Shown: piece by piece, positions 1 to 11,575 of the stretch
How the letters are laid out: each line of letters begins with the position of its first letter
Position numbering within the stretch: the stretch's first letter is position 1
Source of the DNA: Misgurnus anguillicaudatus
Lineage: Eukaryota; Chordata; Actinopteri; Cypriniformes; Cobitidae
Reading direction: 5' to 3'
NCBI RefSeq assembly: GCF_027580225.2
Contig: NC_073348.2
Coordinates: forward strand, 27,951,501 to 28,015,500
Length of the DNA: 64,000 nucleotides
The notes under the pieces: model-generated
Seen by the model: only the letters and a program-made list of their open reading frames with translations
Database searches by the model: none
What the model was told of the DNA's origin: nothing
Program-made: the position numbers and the translations under genes

Positions 1-1265
1 TCTTACAGGAATTTGTATGTATTTAAATAGTTGACTAATTTGTATAAATTTGTATAAATTCGTATGAAGCGAACAGTACAAAAACATACAATTATCATTA
101 CAAACATTAATGAAACTCCCAGCCCCAGCCTAAAAAGGGTGAATGCAAATCATACAAAAACTTACTATTATCATAAAAAAACAATAATGAAACCCCACTC
201 CTAACCTGGACATCACAGGGGCAAAAACAAATCGTACAAAAACATACGATTATCATTAAAAAAAGAAACAATAATGAAACCCCACTTCTAACCGGAACAT
301 CACAGGGGCAAAAACAAATCGAACAAAAACATACGATTATCATAAAAAAGACAATAATGAAACCCCACTCCTAACCCCGAACATCACAGGGGTGAAAACA
401 AGTTGTACAAAAACGTATGATTATCATAAAAAACAATAATGAAACCCCACTCCTAACCCGAACATCACAGAGGCAAAAACAAATTGTACAAAAAATATGA
501 TTATCATAAAAAAAACAATGAAACCCCACTCCTAACCCCGAACATCACAGGGGCGAAAACGAATCGTACCATAAAATACGATTATCATAAAAAAACAATG
601 AAACCCCACTCCTAACCCCGAACATCACAGGTGCGAAAACAAATCGTACAAAAACATACGATTATCATAAAAAAATGAAACCCCACTCCTAACACGAACA
701 TTACAGAGGTGAAAACAAATTGTACAAAAACATACGATTATCATTAAAAAAACTAATGAAACCCCACTCCTAACATGAACATCACAGGGGCGAAAACAAA
801 TTGTACAAAAACATACAATTATCATTAAAAGAAAAGAACGAAACCCCACTCCTAACCCGAACATCACAGCGGCGAAATAAAAAATCATACAAAACGTATG
901 ATTATCATAAAAAACAATAATAGAATCCCCACTCCCAACCCGAACATCACAAGGGTGAAAACAAATCGTACAAAAACGTACGATTATCATAAAAAAAAAA
1001 AACAGTAATTAAACCCCACTCCTAACCCGAACATCACAGCGGCGAAAGCAAATCGTACAAAAATGTACGATTATCATAAGAAACATTAATGGAACCCCAC
1101 TCCTAACCCGAACATCACAGGGGCGAAGGCAAATCATACAAAAATATAAGATTATCATAAAAAACAATAATGAACCCCACTTCTAACCTCAACATCACAG
1201 GGGCGAAAGCAAATTGTACAAAAACTTACAAATTTGGTCGTAAGAATGAATACAAATTAGCCACC
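1..1265. repeat. Minisatellite-filled inverted-terminus element
   Basis: About 14 direct copies of a 77-87 bp unit run from roughly 110 to 1230; the anchor CCCCACTCCTAAC recurs near 193, 280, 363, 445, 524, 604, 681, 762, 844, 927, 1014, 1095 and 1175. Each unit carries a short palindrome of the form AATCGTA-loop-TACGATT. The array is flanked by related inverted sequences: a CTAATTTGTAT stretch near 34-44 and its complement ATACAAATTAG near 1250-1260. This suggests that a DNA transposon end pair encloses the satellite. Long frames on the minus strand here only reflect the repeat period. The element family is not assigned. Confidence 0.75.
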
Positions 1266-1960
1266 ACATAAAATGCGTACACCTTACCTTATTCCAATTC
1301 ACAACGCTAATAATGGTTTATAATTTGAGCTGTCAGGTATGATTTCGCAGCTAACGTCAGCTTTACCCACATAAACAAAAGTTTAAATTTTATGTTTCAA
1401 ACAGAGATGGAAATAGAGAAATAGAGATGGAAATTATGGATTGCACCCTTAATAATCAATCAATATCAATTTAAAGTTCAGTAATCTAATTTGATAAGTA
1501 TCTTAAAGTACCAGAGTTAAATAAAGTCAGATGTTTCTATTTTCAAGTCCAAACCTGTAACAGATTACCGTGGAGCATAGTGATATTGTTTATTCAAGAA
1601 AAGTCTAAGGCTGTATTGTGTATTGAGGTAGCCCGTGTCACGCTGGGGACTCTTCCTGTGCTTGTCTATATGGTGTGGCGTGTATGAATGTGCGTGCAGG
1701 CATCTCTGTGTCTTTCCCTGAAGACTGTGAATGTGATCAGAGGGTGAGTGGCATCTACAGATAACAGCCTGACAAAAGGGGGGCAGCGCAGGCCAGGAAA
1801 CAGACATTGCCGTGGAACAGACAGGGAGGAGTAAAGACATACAAATGATTGGGCTGCCTGAATGCATCCATGTTCAAAGATTCAGTGTTATAAGGTATGC
1901 ATATTGGTAGATGTTGGTTATGTAGAAATAATAAAATGTGCATCGCTATAACGCAGCACA
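1266..1960. other. Presumed ehd1 intron, nothing recognised
   Basis: AT-rich single-copy-looking DNA. Short open frames on the minus strand show no domain or composition bias typical of coding sequence. No exon or repeat was recognised. Confidence 0.4.
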
Positions 1961-2400
1961 ATCTCATAGCAATGCATGCCTGTGTAACCGGTCCTACTCG
2001 AACCTGCCCTGGCAGGACTCAAACCAGCGATGGGAGTCTGGCTTTCTAACAAAGGTGCTATGCTAAAGGCCACAGCCACTGTTGCTAAAGCACCTCTTGA
2101 AATCAGGGATTGAGGTTCACTTACTACATAGCTCTCACTCACTAGCCGGCCTCTGTTATGCTCACCCCCTAAACCTCACTCCCATCCGGGTCACCGCACC
2201 ACTGTAACCACCCGGTTCTACTTAACTTCCTTGCACATGACTCTAATCGGTCTGGCATGGGAGCAACTGGCACGCTAACAAGGAGGCTAAAGGCCACAGC
2301 CTCTAGCGTCTGTCGCTAAAGCACCTCTTGAGATCGTGGAGTGAGGTTTACCTACTGCACAGCTCTTATACACCTACTGACTGACCTCTGTTACACCTGT
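1961..2400. repeat. Two-copy interspersed repeat, possibly tRNA-derived
   Basis: Two related blocks lie about 234 bp apart. Each contains CTAAAGGCCACAGCC followed by GCTAAAGCACCTCTTGA and a GTGAGGTT/TTGAGGTT stretch (near 2061-2115 and 2289-2355). On the minus strand, GGTTTGAGTCC and GGTTCGAGTAGGACC near 1990-2025 resemble RNA polymerase III B boxes, so a tRNA-derived SINE origin is possible. No clear A box was found. Confidence 0.45.
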
Positions 2401-2700
2401 TTTATGAGCTGGCAATGAATATCATTCATGCATTTTAGTACAATCTGCTTTCATCCCAGTAACGTTGGGGCTAGAATGTTTTTTTTTTTTTGATAATTGT
2501 TGGTTTTTGTACGAAACACATTGTACGATTCCATACAAAATCACCACAATGTAAAATAAATATGTTATCATATGAGATCACGTTGAATAATCTCACACAA
2601 TGCTGCATAATTTAATGGATTAGGTTACCTTACAAAATTTTAATGATGCATGTCTGCGAATGCATGGATCCGATTCTTTTTCGATTTATTTCCACATATT
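2401..2700. other. Presumed ehd1 intron with a poly-T tract
   Basis: AT-rich DNA with an 11-12 base T run near 2480. GTACGA/TGTACGATT words near 2510-2535 resemble those in the minisatellite at the start of the window, but no array is present. Confidence 0.3.
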
Positions 2701-4069
2701 GAGGGATATTCTGGTGTTTGGCACTTTGGGTCTCGTTTCTGGTTTGTTTTGGATGGGCTGCAGTGATGGACACAGAGGTTTTGACGGTGGGTCGAGTCTT
2801 GACTTTTCGACTCATTTGGAGGCGTCTCTTGACTGCTTCAGAATTGGAGGTCAATGGCCATGCACAAACATGTCATTAAAACAACACTTAACGTTCATTT
2901 TCAAAACTGTACTACTCACCGAGTGGTTTGTGGTGTTCGTTGATGATTAAAAACAAATATATTGGCGCAATGTATGATTTCAATCCGTGTTATTTGCTAT
3001 AGTGGAACTATTTTTTCAGATACCTCACAACCGCGTATATACTTCCGCTCTATATTTGAGTCTGAAGCATGAATGAACGTAGTCCAACAAACTGTAATAA
3101 AACGGTAGCATACTTCCAAAATCAAGTTTATTTACTAACACTTACATCATCCAATATGTTTTTTTTATCAGCAGAACAATAAAGAAGATATTTGCAGAAA
3201 CCCCGGTGCTCCGTCATGCAAGTCAACAGATCCGCACACTTTAAGAGCTAAAGCATATATATCCAATACAACAGTAATCCCCCATAACTCCGTGTGACAT
3301 ATTGACGTCTTGTGAAGCAAATCAATCAGTTTTTGCAAGAAACTGAACGTTATTTACAACACTATTAGCGTAAATGCCAAAGCAGGAAGCGCGCTTTACG
3401 TTCAAAGCGATCTCTTCCACACTGGTGCCGTTGGTGGCTGTTGGCTATGGATGTTGGTCTGTCTGCGCCACCTATAGAGCGGGAGCGTGAAGCGCACTTC
3501 CTGCTTGGCAAAAGCTCTGCATTAACGCTGTAAAATATTTATATATATATATTCGAATCTCAAAACTGAAAATCGAATGTCGACCCACGGAACGAATATT
3601 CGAATATTCTGGTCCAGCCCTACAAATATGGGAAAAGTTTCTTCTGAGAGAAACCGAGCGAAAAAACTACAACCACATGTAAACAAACAGACCCTTTTCT
3701 GTTTCCCGGCGGCGGAGTGATATATCAGCGAGCAAACAGTCTGTCAAGAGAAGTCAATGGAATTTTACAAAATGCCAAATAAAACACGACAGAAACTGTA
3801 TTTCGCTACACAACTTGTTTTTAATCATCAACGAACACCACGAACCACTCGGTGAGCAGCACAGCTCCGAAAATGAACGTCAAGTGCCGTTCCACTGACA
3901 TGTTTGTGCATGGCCATTGACTTCCATTCTGAAGCAGTCAAGAGACGCTTCTAAACGAGTCAAAAACTCAAGACACGACCCATTGTCAAAATTTCTGTGT
4001 CCATCACTGTAGTTCATTCAAAACAAACCAGAAATGAGACTCAAAGTGTTAAATACCGGAATTATCCTT
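2701..4069. mobile_element. Foldback DNA element with ~250-bp inverted arms
   Basis: The left arm (about 2701-2957) and right arm (about 3813-4069) are imperfect reverse complements: ACACCACGAACCACTCGGTG near 3835-3855 pairs with CACCGAGTGGTTTGTGGTGT near 2918-2937, and the match continues outward through GTGATGGACACAG (2763). The ~850-bp interior carries a second hairpin: GCAGGAAGCGCGCTT near 3381 against AAGCGCACTTCCTGC near 3491. No transposase is visible. Open frames inside the arms are by-products of the repeat. A non-autonomous cut-and-paste element is likely; the family is unknown. Confidence 0.65.
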
Positions 4070-7000
4070 TAATGCGGCCTGAGAATATCAGAATTTATGC
4101 GTTTTTTTTCCTGCTTACACGTCAGTGGGTCATATCCGATCTATGCCACTTAAGGGGAACAAAATCTAAATTGAGTCACTTTAAAATAGGCAGTGTAAAT
4201 GTGGATGTAAGAATGGACCCCATGCTTTGGTTTTGAAGGACCATTTAAAGCAACTAAGATAGTCATCACTGTATTTCACTTTACCATGTGGTGTTTTTTG
4301 TAGGGGAATGATCTGGTGCATATCATATTAGATATAGGAGATGTGTCTGTGAGCTTCATGAGGAAGTGCAGGCAGGGTTGGCTAACACTAACCAGGTGTT
4401 TTAGTACTTACACATTCCATACTGTACAGCTTCATCATGCATGATGATTATTTGGGTTGGCTTTCAAATGGACCCCACCCTGTGGTCTCCGATAAGCAAC
4501 TTTCCCCCCAGAGCTTGTCAGTGCCTGGGGCGGGTTTAAAAACATCATTAGTGGATCCCCAAACTATTCTCCATTGCTGATTTATGGCCATGTAAGTACA
4601 TGTGAGATCACACGTAGTGTAAAAGTATGCCTATGTGCTTCACACTGAAATTACGCACGGAGTGTGAGAGTCACAAGATCTTGGACTCGTTACTAGGAAG
4701 CTGGAGGTAGCAGTCCTCTGTCAGAGTTCAGCAAAGCTTTCTGTACTGCCCTTTACCCTCTTTTTCGCCCTGGGGCAAAATGAGAGCCATAAAGATCAAA
4801 AGTTAAGATGGTGATGGCTTCAAAGGCGTGGCAGTGAATTCAGAGGACACGGATATAGGTCACAAACTAGTCATTACAAAGGTGCTTCTGTTGAATGAAG
4901 TGAAGATTTTAAGGAACATGAAGGGTTTGTTTCCAATTTAAAAAATTTTTTACATCCTAACAATAGGTTCTTTAGCTTTTTGAAGTATCCACTGAGCTAT
5001 TGCTATTGTGTTTCTTTATTTAAAGTTGACTTTATTTAAAGGTTCTGGTTCTATTGTGTTTAAAACTTCCTCTTTAATAATGTTACAGTAATTTAATGCT
5101 GGTGGAGGGAAATGCGAGGAAAGTCCTGCTAGTGTCATTATCCGAACATGGAAATGTAAGTGGTTGGCTCCAATGTCAAGTCCATTGGAAAAAAGCTATA
5201 TTGGCAGCATAGCATGCACTCATGCACGAAGGGAGAATATGTGTCATTGCCGGGGCATACCCTGTAGTGTGGAAGGTAGCCAGTCAACAAATACTATAGT
5301 CTAGAGGATGTCAGTAGGAAAACTGGGTCTGTCTGGGAATGATGGGATGTCGAGTTATGTAACATATCTAAAAACATGGATTTTCGGACAGGCGTGACAA
5401 CTATTTAAAGACGGAGCCACAGTCAAGCTGTTGTTTTGGAAGGGGATGAGCATGCTTGCTATTTTAATTAAAATCATATCTCATTTATATTATTCTCTTT
5501 TATATTATCTCCTCCCTTCATTCTTTACAACAATGTGGTCTCCAATATTGTGGTTCTAGACTCCTGCTCTAACTTAGGAGAACAGACGAGGAAATTTGAA
5601 AAGGGCCACTCCTAAGTCACGATGTGTAAACCAGTTCTCTTTTATACCACTGCAATTGAATTGATAATATTCCAGCTTACTGCAAAAAAAGGGAATAAAA
5701 GCTCAGGTGTAGATCTTGTGAGGTTGGTTAATCATTTTTAAAGTCTGCTGACTTCACATATTTCCTTTTCTGTCAGACCTCATTTAGGCTTTCCATGGAG
5801 TGAACTACAACATAATATGAAATTAATGCCTTGAAGGCTTCAATTAGGGCTAGTCCAATAACATTGACATGTTTCCCCCATTAGAAAAAAATCTTTTTAA
5901 AAATGTATCTCTTTTTTGTCACATTTGCTTATAGGGAAAATAGCACCCTTGGGCCTGTTTATACTATAATTAAGAATGTTTAAGGTGTTTTATTAAAAAT
6001 GTAAATCTGGATTCAGATTCTATTGTTTCCTTTGTGTGCACTTCGCTCTCATTCAGTGTGCTTCCTGAACGTTTTTTTTTTGTCCCCTTGTCTCATACTG
6101 GGTGGTGTTCCATAAGGCCCCGTTCTAGTACCGCTCATGTTTACTGTACACAGTGTCAGCCCTAATTCTTCATGGCTGAGTAACCTTGGGTGGGTGTCTA
6201 GTTTCGTCACTGTTCTCCTCAACATTTGATAGTGCTTTACTGAATAGACTTGGAGGTTATCAAAGCATTCTCTTGAAATCACATCTGCTGAGCACTGATG
6301 AACTTGCAGTGGGCTAGATCAAGTTTCAGTGCATGCCATTGTGTTAGTTTCACAATTGTTACGTTGTGATTTGTCAAGAATTGGCCAGAATTTATGCCAT
6401 TCTGATCATGACATGACTTCATCTCATAATTAATTGTTAAAATCTGTTATCCCTCATGGAGAGCAACATATCAGATCTGTGCATTCTTCCTTTCTCTGGA
6501 ATTTGTAGAGGTGCCACATTGACTTGCACTTGTACTGGAAAGGGATCATTTCCTGCCAATGCTCACAACTTTTCCATTTGGTACCCCTCCCACGTTTGCA
6601 TGCTTGCTGCTGGTAAATTTATAGCAAAGGTGTACACTACTAGGAATATAACTTATTCAGTTTCAAAGGCAGACAGCGAGATCAAGGCATATTTCTGCTT
6701 AAGCCTTATTCAGGTTTTCATATCTACTCTATCAGTACATTATGGCAGGAAAAACTACAGTAAGATTACAAAGATCATTGTTGGGTTAATATTTAACTGT
6801 GGCACCACCAATAGTGTTAAAGTCATGCCAGGAGTCTGTATTATCATTTGTAAATGTGTAATGGGTATACTAAGACTTTTAAGTAGCTGGAACTTATTGC
6901 TGATGAGAACAAAATGACCACAATCCTTTTGGCTTGCTTTTAATGTGTAGCACATCATCTGGTCCCAATCAATATGACGTTTGCTATTAACTATTCACAA

Positions 7001-7714
7001 CTACAGTATTGTTTTAGAAACAACTGCAGCTTAGATACTTACTGTAGTTCTAGATAACCTCTCACCACAAACACTACAACAAAACCTTAACATTTTGACT
7101 TTTATGGTTAATTGTGGTTAATTTTCCATATTAGCAATGGAGTGCATATGGTTTGTTGGGTTTTGAAGTACAAATTGAAAGGTGTAAGGGTTAACTTCAT
7201 CGGGACCCTGTGAAATTAAATCTATACATGCCTTTATAATCTCACAATGGTTGTTTTTAATAGATAATATTAGATTGTGGGTTAACGTCTGGAGTGGAGA
7301 AGGTAACATTAAAGATTAGCTTTTGTTTGGACTTACCTCATATATTCTCTATCATTACTGACATTTAGACCAGCCTTCAGACCAGCATGAACCCGCCATG
7401 TCTATTTATGGTGGTTAGCAGGACCGTCTGTCTTTGTGTTGGTTGTAAACTTGCCAAAATATACCTGCCTTGTGCATATTATGTACAGTGCATACAAAAC
7501 CAGCATACCTTATAGACCGCTGGTGCGATTTCTGTTTTAGAAAATTAGGATGTCTGGTTTTAAAAAACAATACATTTATAAATGCCTACTGAACCAAATT
7601 TAACCTGAAAGTTTTTAAAAATTTTATTTTACTAAGCTGTGCAGTTGTGTTCCTATTTAGATATCCAAGTGAAGGTATACAGACTCATTGTTATGGTATG
7701 CATACGTTAACATT
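4070..7714. other. Presumed ehd1 intron, nothing recognised
   Basis: About 3.6 kb with no recognisable exon or repeat. The longest frame (6456-6917, + strand, 153 codons) has no recognisable domain, lies in AT-rich DNA and overlaps an antisense frame, so it is not called a gene. Confidence 0.35.
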
Positions 7715-9049
7715 CATTCAATCCTCTTTGCGCCGTCTGGTGCTTGAGGCGACTGCAAGGTACTCCATGTTATTCTGTTGGTTGCAGTTGCGGGAGCGGT
7801 ATGCAGGGTGATGCCTCTGGACTTGAGTTATCGCTCCACGGTTCAACGCAAGGTCTCTTTGGGTCTGCCTCGTTTCCTTTTCACCTGTAGAGTTCATCTC
7901 AGTGCCACCCTTGATAGTGAGTCAGGGGGCATACTGCAGTCTTTCCCGTGTTGAGTTGAAGATCTATACTGCTTGCTGTCTGTGCCAACTGTTGTGTCTT
8001 CTGTTGGATATCCTGGTGTCTGCTTGCCAGCAATCCAATGTCGTCGGCATAATCCAGGTCCTCCAGCATTTAGGTCAGTGTCCACTGTATTCCTTTTTTC
8101 TTGCCCTCTGTTATGCGGCGCATTATCTAGTCAATGGCCAGTGAGAAGAGGATTGGCGAGAGGATACAACCTTGCTTCACTCTGGTTTTCACCTTGAATG
8201 ATTCAGTGAGCTGATTGTTATGTATGACTTTACATTCAAAATTCTCATACAGGGTTTTGATCATGTTGAAATGTTTCTGGGGGATTCCATAATGTCTTAA
8301 GATCTTCCACAAGAAGGCTCAGTGCAGGCTGTTGAAGGCTTTTTTAAAATCCACAAAGACAACATAAAGTGGTCCATTCCACTCATGGGACTGCTCAAGG
8401 ATCTGCCTCAGGATGAAGATGTGGTCGATGCATGACGTGCCCTTCCTAAAGCCTGCCTGTTCCTGATGTAGGATGCCATTCACAGCTGCTGTGATGCGCT
8501 TAAGGATGATGTGACTGAAGATCTTACAGGTGAATGGTAGTAAGGTGATTTCTCGCCAGTTGTTGCAGTTCCCCAAATCTCCTTTCTTGGAATTTTGACA
8601 ATGATTCCAGTTTTCCAGTCATTTTGTGTTTCTTCACAAACCTAGATCTTTTGGATAATGTGACAAAGAAGCTGCAGCATCTCAATGTCTTTTGCCTTTA
8701 GCATTTCAGGACACACTCCATCATGGCCTGGTGCTTTCCCATTTTTCAGCTTGAGGGTGGCCTGCTTGACCTTCTCCACAGTGATGTCGCCGCAGTTAAT
8801 GTCAAGGTCCTCTTCTGCTTCAGGGATGTCAGTGGGTACTGATGGTTTTGGACGGTTTAAGTTGGACTTAAAGTGTTGCTTCCATCTCTTCAACTTCTCC
8901 TTCTCTACTGTGACATGCCTTCCATTTTCATCTCTCACTGGAAGGTCATGGTACTGTCCGTACTTGCCCTTCAGCTTCTTTGTGATCTGGTACATTGTCT
9001 TCATATCTTTCTGCTCTGCAGCTGTCTCAGCTTTTTTTTGCTGCGACAA
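7715..9049 (-). pseudogene. LINE reverse transcriptase, frameshifted
   Basis: Copies LINE RNA into DNA at the nicked target in intact elements. In reading order on the minus strand the fragments give a pre-RT region (KLKNGKAPGHDGVCPEMLK near 8735-8790), RT core blocks (FVDFKKAFNSLH near 8320-8355, then VKTRVKQGCILSPILF near 8140-8190) and LEDLDYADDIGLL (about 8025-8066), which holds the two aspartates of the active site. At least three frame changes separate these blocks, so no functional enzyme can be made. The sequence between the FNSLH block and the next frame (about 8313-8318) marks one such shift. Confidence 0.85.
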
Positions 9050-9195
9050 CGCTCAATTCGTGCCATTCAAGCAAACTAGACGTGCGGACGAGGCGGAATC
9101 ACGTCTATCGTGCTGCGCTAAAAGCCTCATTCGCGCCGCGAGACCTCCAGACGCGCGTCACTACGTCTTTACATTGATTTAACATTGAAATCACT
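9050..9195. repeat. GC-rich segment inserted between LINE domains
   Basis: A CpG-rich stretch (GCGCCGCGAGACCTCC, GACGCGCGTCACTACGTC) whose composition differs from the LINE on both sides. It replaces the ~100 codons expected between the endonuclease end and the pre-RT region. It looks like the end of another short transposon, combined with a deletion of LINE sequence. Confidence 0.45.
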
Positions 9196-9807
9196 CTACC
9201 CCGGCTGGTCTGAAGGCAGCATTAGGGCTAACCTAAACTCTTCCTTCACTTTTGGGTCTTTCAACTTGACCACATCGAAGTGCTGATTCCTGGAGTTCCC
9301 AATTCTTACTTTCTTAAGCTTCAAAGTCACCTTGGCCACCAAAAGACTATGGTCGCTGCCGATGCCTGCGTGTCTCATCACTCGCACGTCTTGCAGGGAG
9401 TGTCTCCATTGATTATAATGTGGTCGATCTGATTGTGTGTTTTGTTGTCTGGTGATGTCCATGTGAGTTTATGGATATCCTCATGCACAAACAGGGAGGG
9501 ACCCTATGACAAAGTAATTTTCTTTACAAAGGTTGGCCATTCTCTCTACATTGTCGGTCATCACTCCTAATCCGTGGTCTTTATTGTCGCAGCCGACCTT
9601 AGCATTAAAATCGCCAAGCAGCATCAGCACATCATGTTGAGGGATGTTTTCTAGAACGGCTTGAAGAGCATCGTAGAAAGTGTCCTTGTCCTCTGCATCA
9701 TCTATTGGTGCATAGGCCACAACAACAGACAGCTTGGCGTACTTGGAGTTCAGCCTGACGTACAACAGGCACTCATTCACGGGTTTCCACTGTAAAATAC
9801 GTGGCAT
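9196..9807 (-). pseudogene. LINE endonuclease domain, truncated and frameshifted
   Basis: Exonuclease-endonuclease-phosphatase fold remnant that would nick target DNA in an active LINE. Visible blocks are VVAYAPIDDAEDKD, LLGDFNAKVG with the catalytic Asp-Asn pair, TWTSPDNKTHNQIDHI (near 9415-9460, in another frame) and the C-terminal GSDHSL motif with its catalytic Asp-His. A frameshift falls near 9405. The N-terminal catalytic residues are absent because the copy stops at about 9810-9830. Confidence 0.82.
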
Positions 9808-9830
9808 ACGTTAACAAGGATATCCTATAG

Positions 9831-11162
9831 TTTACACCAGGATGTCTTCATTTGGAAGTAGTAGAATGAAAGAGAACAGAAAATTCATGCACAGTTTATT
9901 AGTGTGGGGGTGTAGTGAAGATGATTTAAGCACTCACAGCTTGAAAGTTCATTAAACCTCAAAAAAATTTCTAAAATACCAACATAGTAAACATCTAATT
10001 AGTTAGAATTTTTATTTTTCACACTGATAATTAAAGATTTTATGCCGAAAATAGTTTTTGGTCTTGCTGATTTAGAAAAGGATTAACTCTGAAGTCACAC
10101 CCATGTTGAATTCAGATCCAGATTTTACATCCTGCTGACGTTGACATAACATTTTGGAAGCAGTCCTTCCTGTTGCCTGCCCTGACAACTGGCCTCCACA
10201 CTCTCTCTGCCTAATTTAAAGATAAATCGATAACTTGTGTTTCCATAAATAGTGTAGTTGGACTTTGTGTGAGCCAAGTACTGCAATCTACACTGTTAGA
10301 ATAAAATGATCCCAAGTTGTCTTTAAAAAGGTCATGATATGTACCATTTAATTTGGGTATAGATACGATTTGGTACCTTTGAGGTACTAATAAGAACTGC
10401 AAATGTGTGTTTTTTGAAAGAGTACCACGAGTGACAGCTAGGGACCTTTTTTGACCATTTAATCTGACCATGTAGACCAACAATATTTATTCTGGCCCTT
10501 AAAACATGTTCAGCAGGAAAATCTTTGTGGTATTCAAAAGGATTTTCCATTAACAAGCATTGTTTAGCAGTAATTTCATATCCATACATCTTGAAGGTGT
10601 TTTGGCGCATAACCTTGACTACTATCAAAACATATTTACTCATATTTTTCTCTTTGTTCTTTGTGATTTTCCAAACTGTTGTGTAAGAAAATAACCAACC
10701 AGCATGGGAGAGGAAGGAGGGTCTGGTTTTGGGCCAGTGTCTCCACGGGATAATTTATTCCATTTCCTATTTGTCATCTATCAGTCTTTTTTCAATCCAC
10801 CCATATGAGCCAATGATGGTTTCGGGGAAAGGGCTAGAGAGAGATAGAGGTGACTTTTGTTTAGTAAAGAGTTTCCTTTGCCAGGAAAACCACGGTTTAT
10901 TTTTTTTACTGTGTGTGCGTTTACCTGTTTATATAAATTTATGCAGGTATGTGTGTTTTCATGAAGTTGTAGAGTGATGTGGGCAAGAATAGGAAGTTCA
11001 AGAGTATCATATCTGATGAGTGATGTACTGCCCTTTAGCCGGTCATAGGAAGAGTGCTTTACATTGTCAGGGACACACACACACAGCTTTTTCCCTTTGC
11101 TGTGAATAAGATAAATAAAGTGGGGTTATAAATCTTGTCTTTCATGTGTTATATTCTTCCAG
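9831..11162. other. Presumed ehd1 intron next to the first visible exon
   Basis: AT-rich intronic DNA ending in a normal acceptor (pyrimidine tract, AG at 11161-11162). Positions 10288-10450 look like a decayed GTAC-type MITE related to the one at 41441-41651 (GGTACCTTTGAGGTACTAAT near 10373). A short CA run lies near 11072-11083. Confidence 0.4.
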
Positions 11163-11575
11163 GTTATGATTTCGCAGCGGTGCTCGAATGGTTTGCTGAA
11201 CGAGTGGACCGCATCATTCTTCTCTTTGATGCTCACAAGCTGGACATCTCAGATGAGTTCTCCGAGGTGATCCGTGCCCTGAAAAACCACGAGGACAAGA
11301 TGAGAGTGGTGCTCAACAAAGCAGACCAGATCGGCACACAGCAGCTCATGAGGGTGTACGGCGCCCTCATGTGGTCACTTGGTAAAATCGTCAACACCCC
11401 AGAGGTCATCAGAGTATACATCGGCTCATTCTGGGCTCAGCCACTGCTGGTTCCAGATAACAGGAAACTTTTTGAGGCAGAGGAGCAGGATCTTTTCCGT
11501 GACATCCAAGGACTTCCACGTAACGCAGCGCTGCGCAAGCTGAATGATCTTATCAAACGGGCACGTCTAGCAAAG
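11163..11575 (+). CDS. ehd1: ehd1 exon: second half of the G domain
   Basis: The acceptor AG is at 11161-11162 and the donor GT at 11576. The exon opens with the last two bases of a glycine codon (phase 1), reads [20 protein letters not shown] and ends [18 protein letters not shown] carries the NKxD motif that selects the nucleotide. [14 protein letters not shown] and the KRAR region belong to the helical, lipid-contacting part in this family. Length 413 bases. Confidence 0.97.

Larger units (their letters stand above)
7715..9830 (-). mobile_element. Decayed non-LTR retrotransposon (LINE) fragment
   Basis: A minus-strand LINE with an apurinic-type endonuclease followed by reverse transcriptase, both broken by frameshifts. 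The endonuclease part (9807 down to about 9240) keeps GDFNAKVG (9601-9615) and GSDHSLLVA (9341-9360), but its N-terminal half is missing. The reverse transcriptase part (about 9049 down to 7715) keeps NGKAPGHDG, EQAGFRKG, VKQGCILSP and the catalytic YADD box (8040-8051). The 3' end encodes a degraded RGRPKET-like tail near 7840-7870. The domain order and motif wording resemble I/Nimb-type LINEs, but the clade is uncertain. A foreign GC-rich segment lies between the two domains. The 5' truncation is typical of LINE insertion. Confidence 0.85.

Noticed and set aside
107..990. Minus-strand frames with repeated MIIVCFCTICF-like peptides
   Set aside because: They follow the minisatellite period exactly and have no start-site or domain support; they are translations of the repeat.
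6456..6917. 153-codon + strand frame
   Set aside because: No recognisable domain, AT-rich composition, an antisense frame over the same bases, and no splice or promoter context.
8685..9182. 165-codon + strand frame
   Set aside because: Antisense to the LINE reverse transcriptase region, which carries the real motifs.
1..11162. Missing N-terminal EHD exons (P-loop and DTPG motif)
   Set aside because: Searched for by eye and not found; they are taken to lie upstream of the window. A very short exon could still have been missed.
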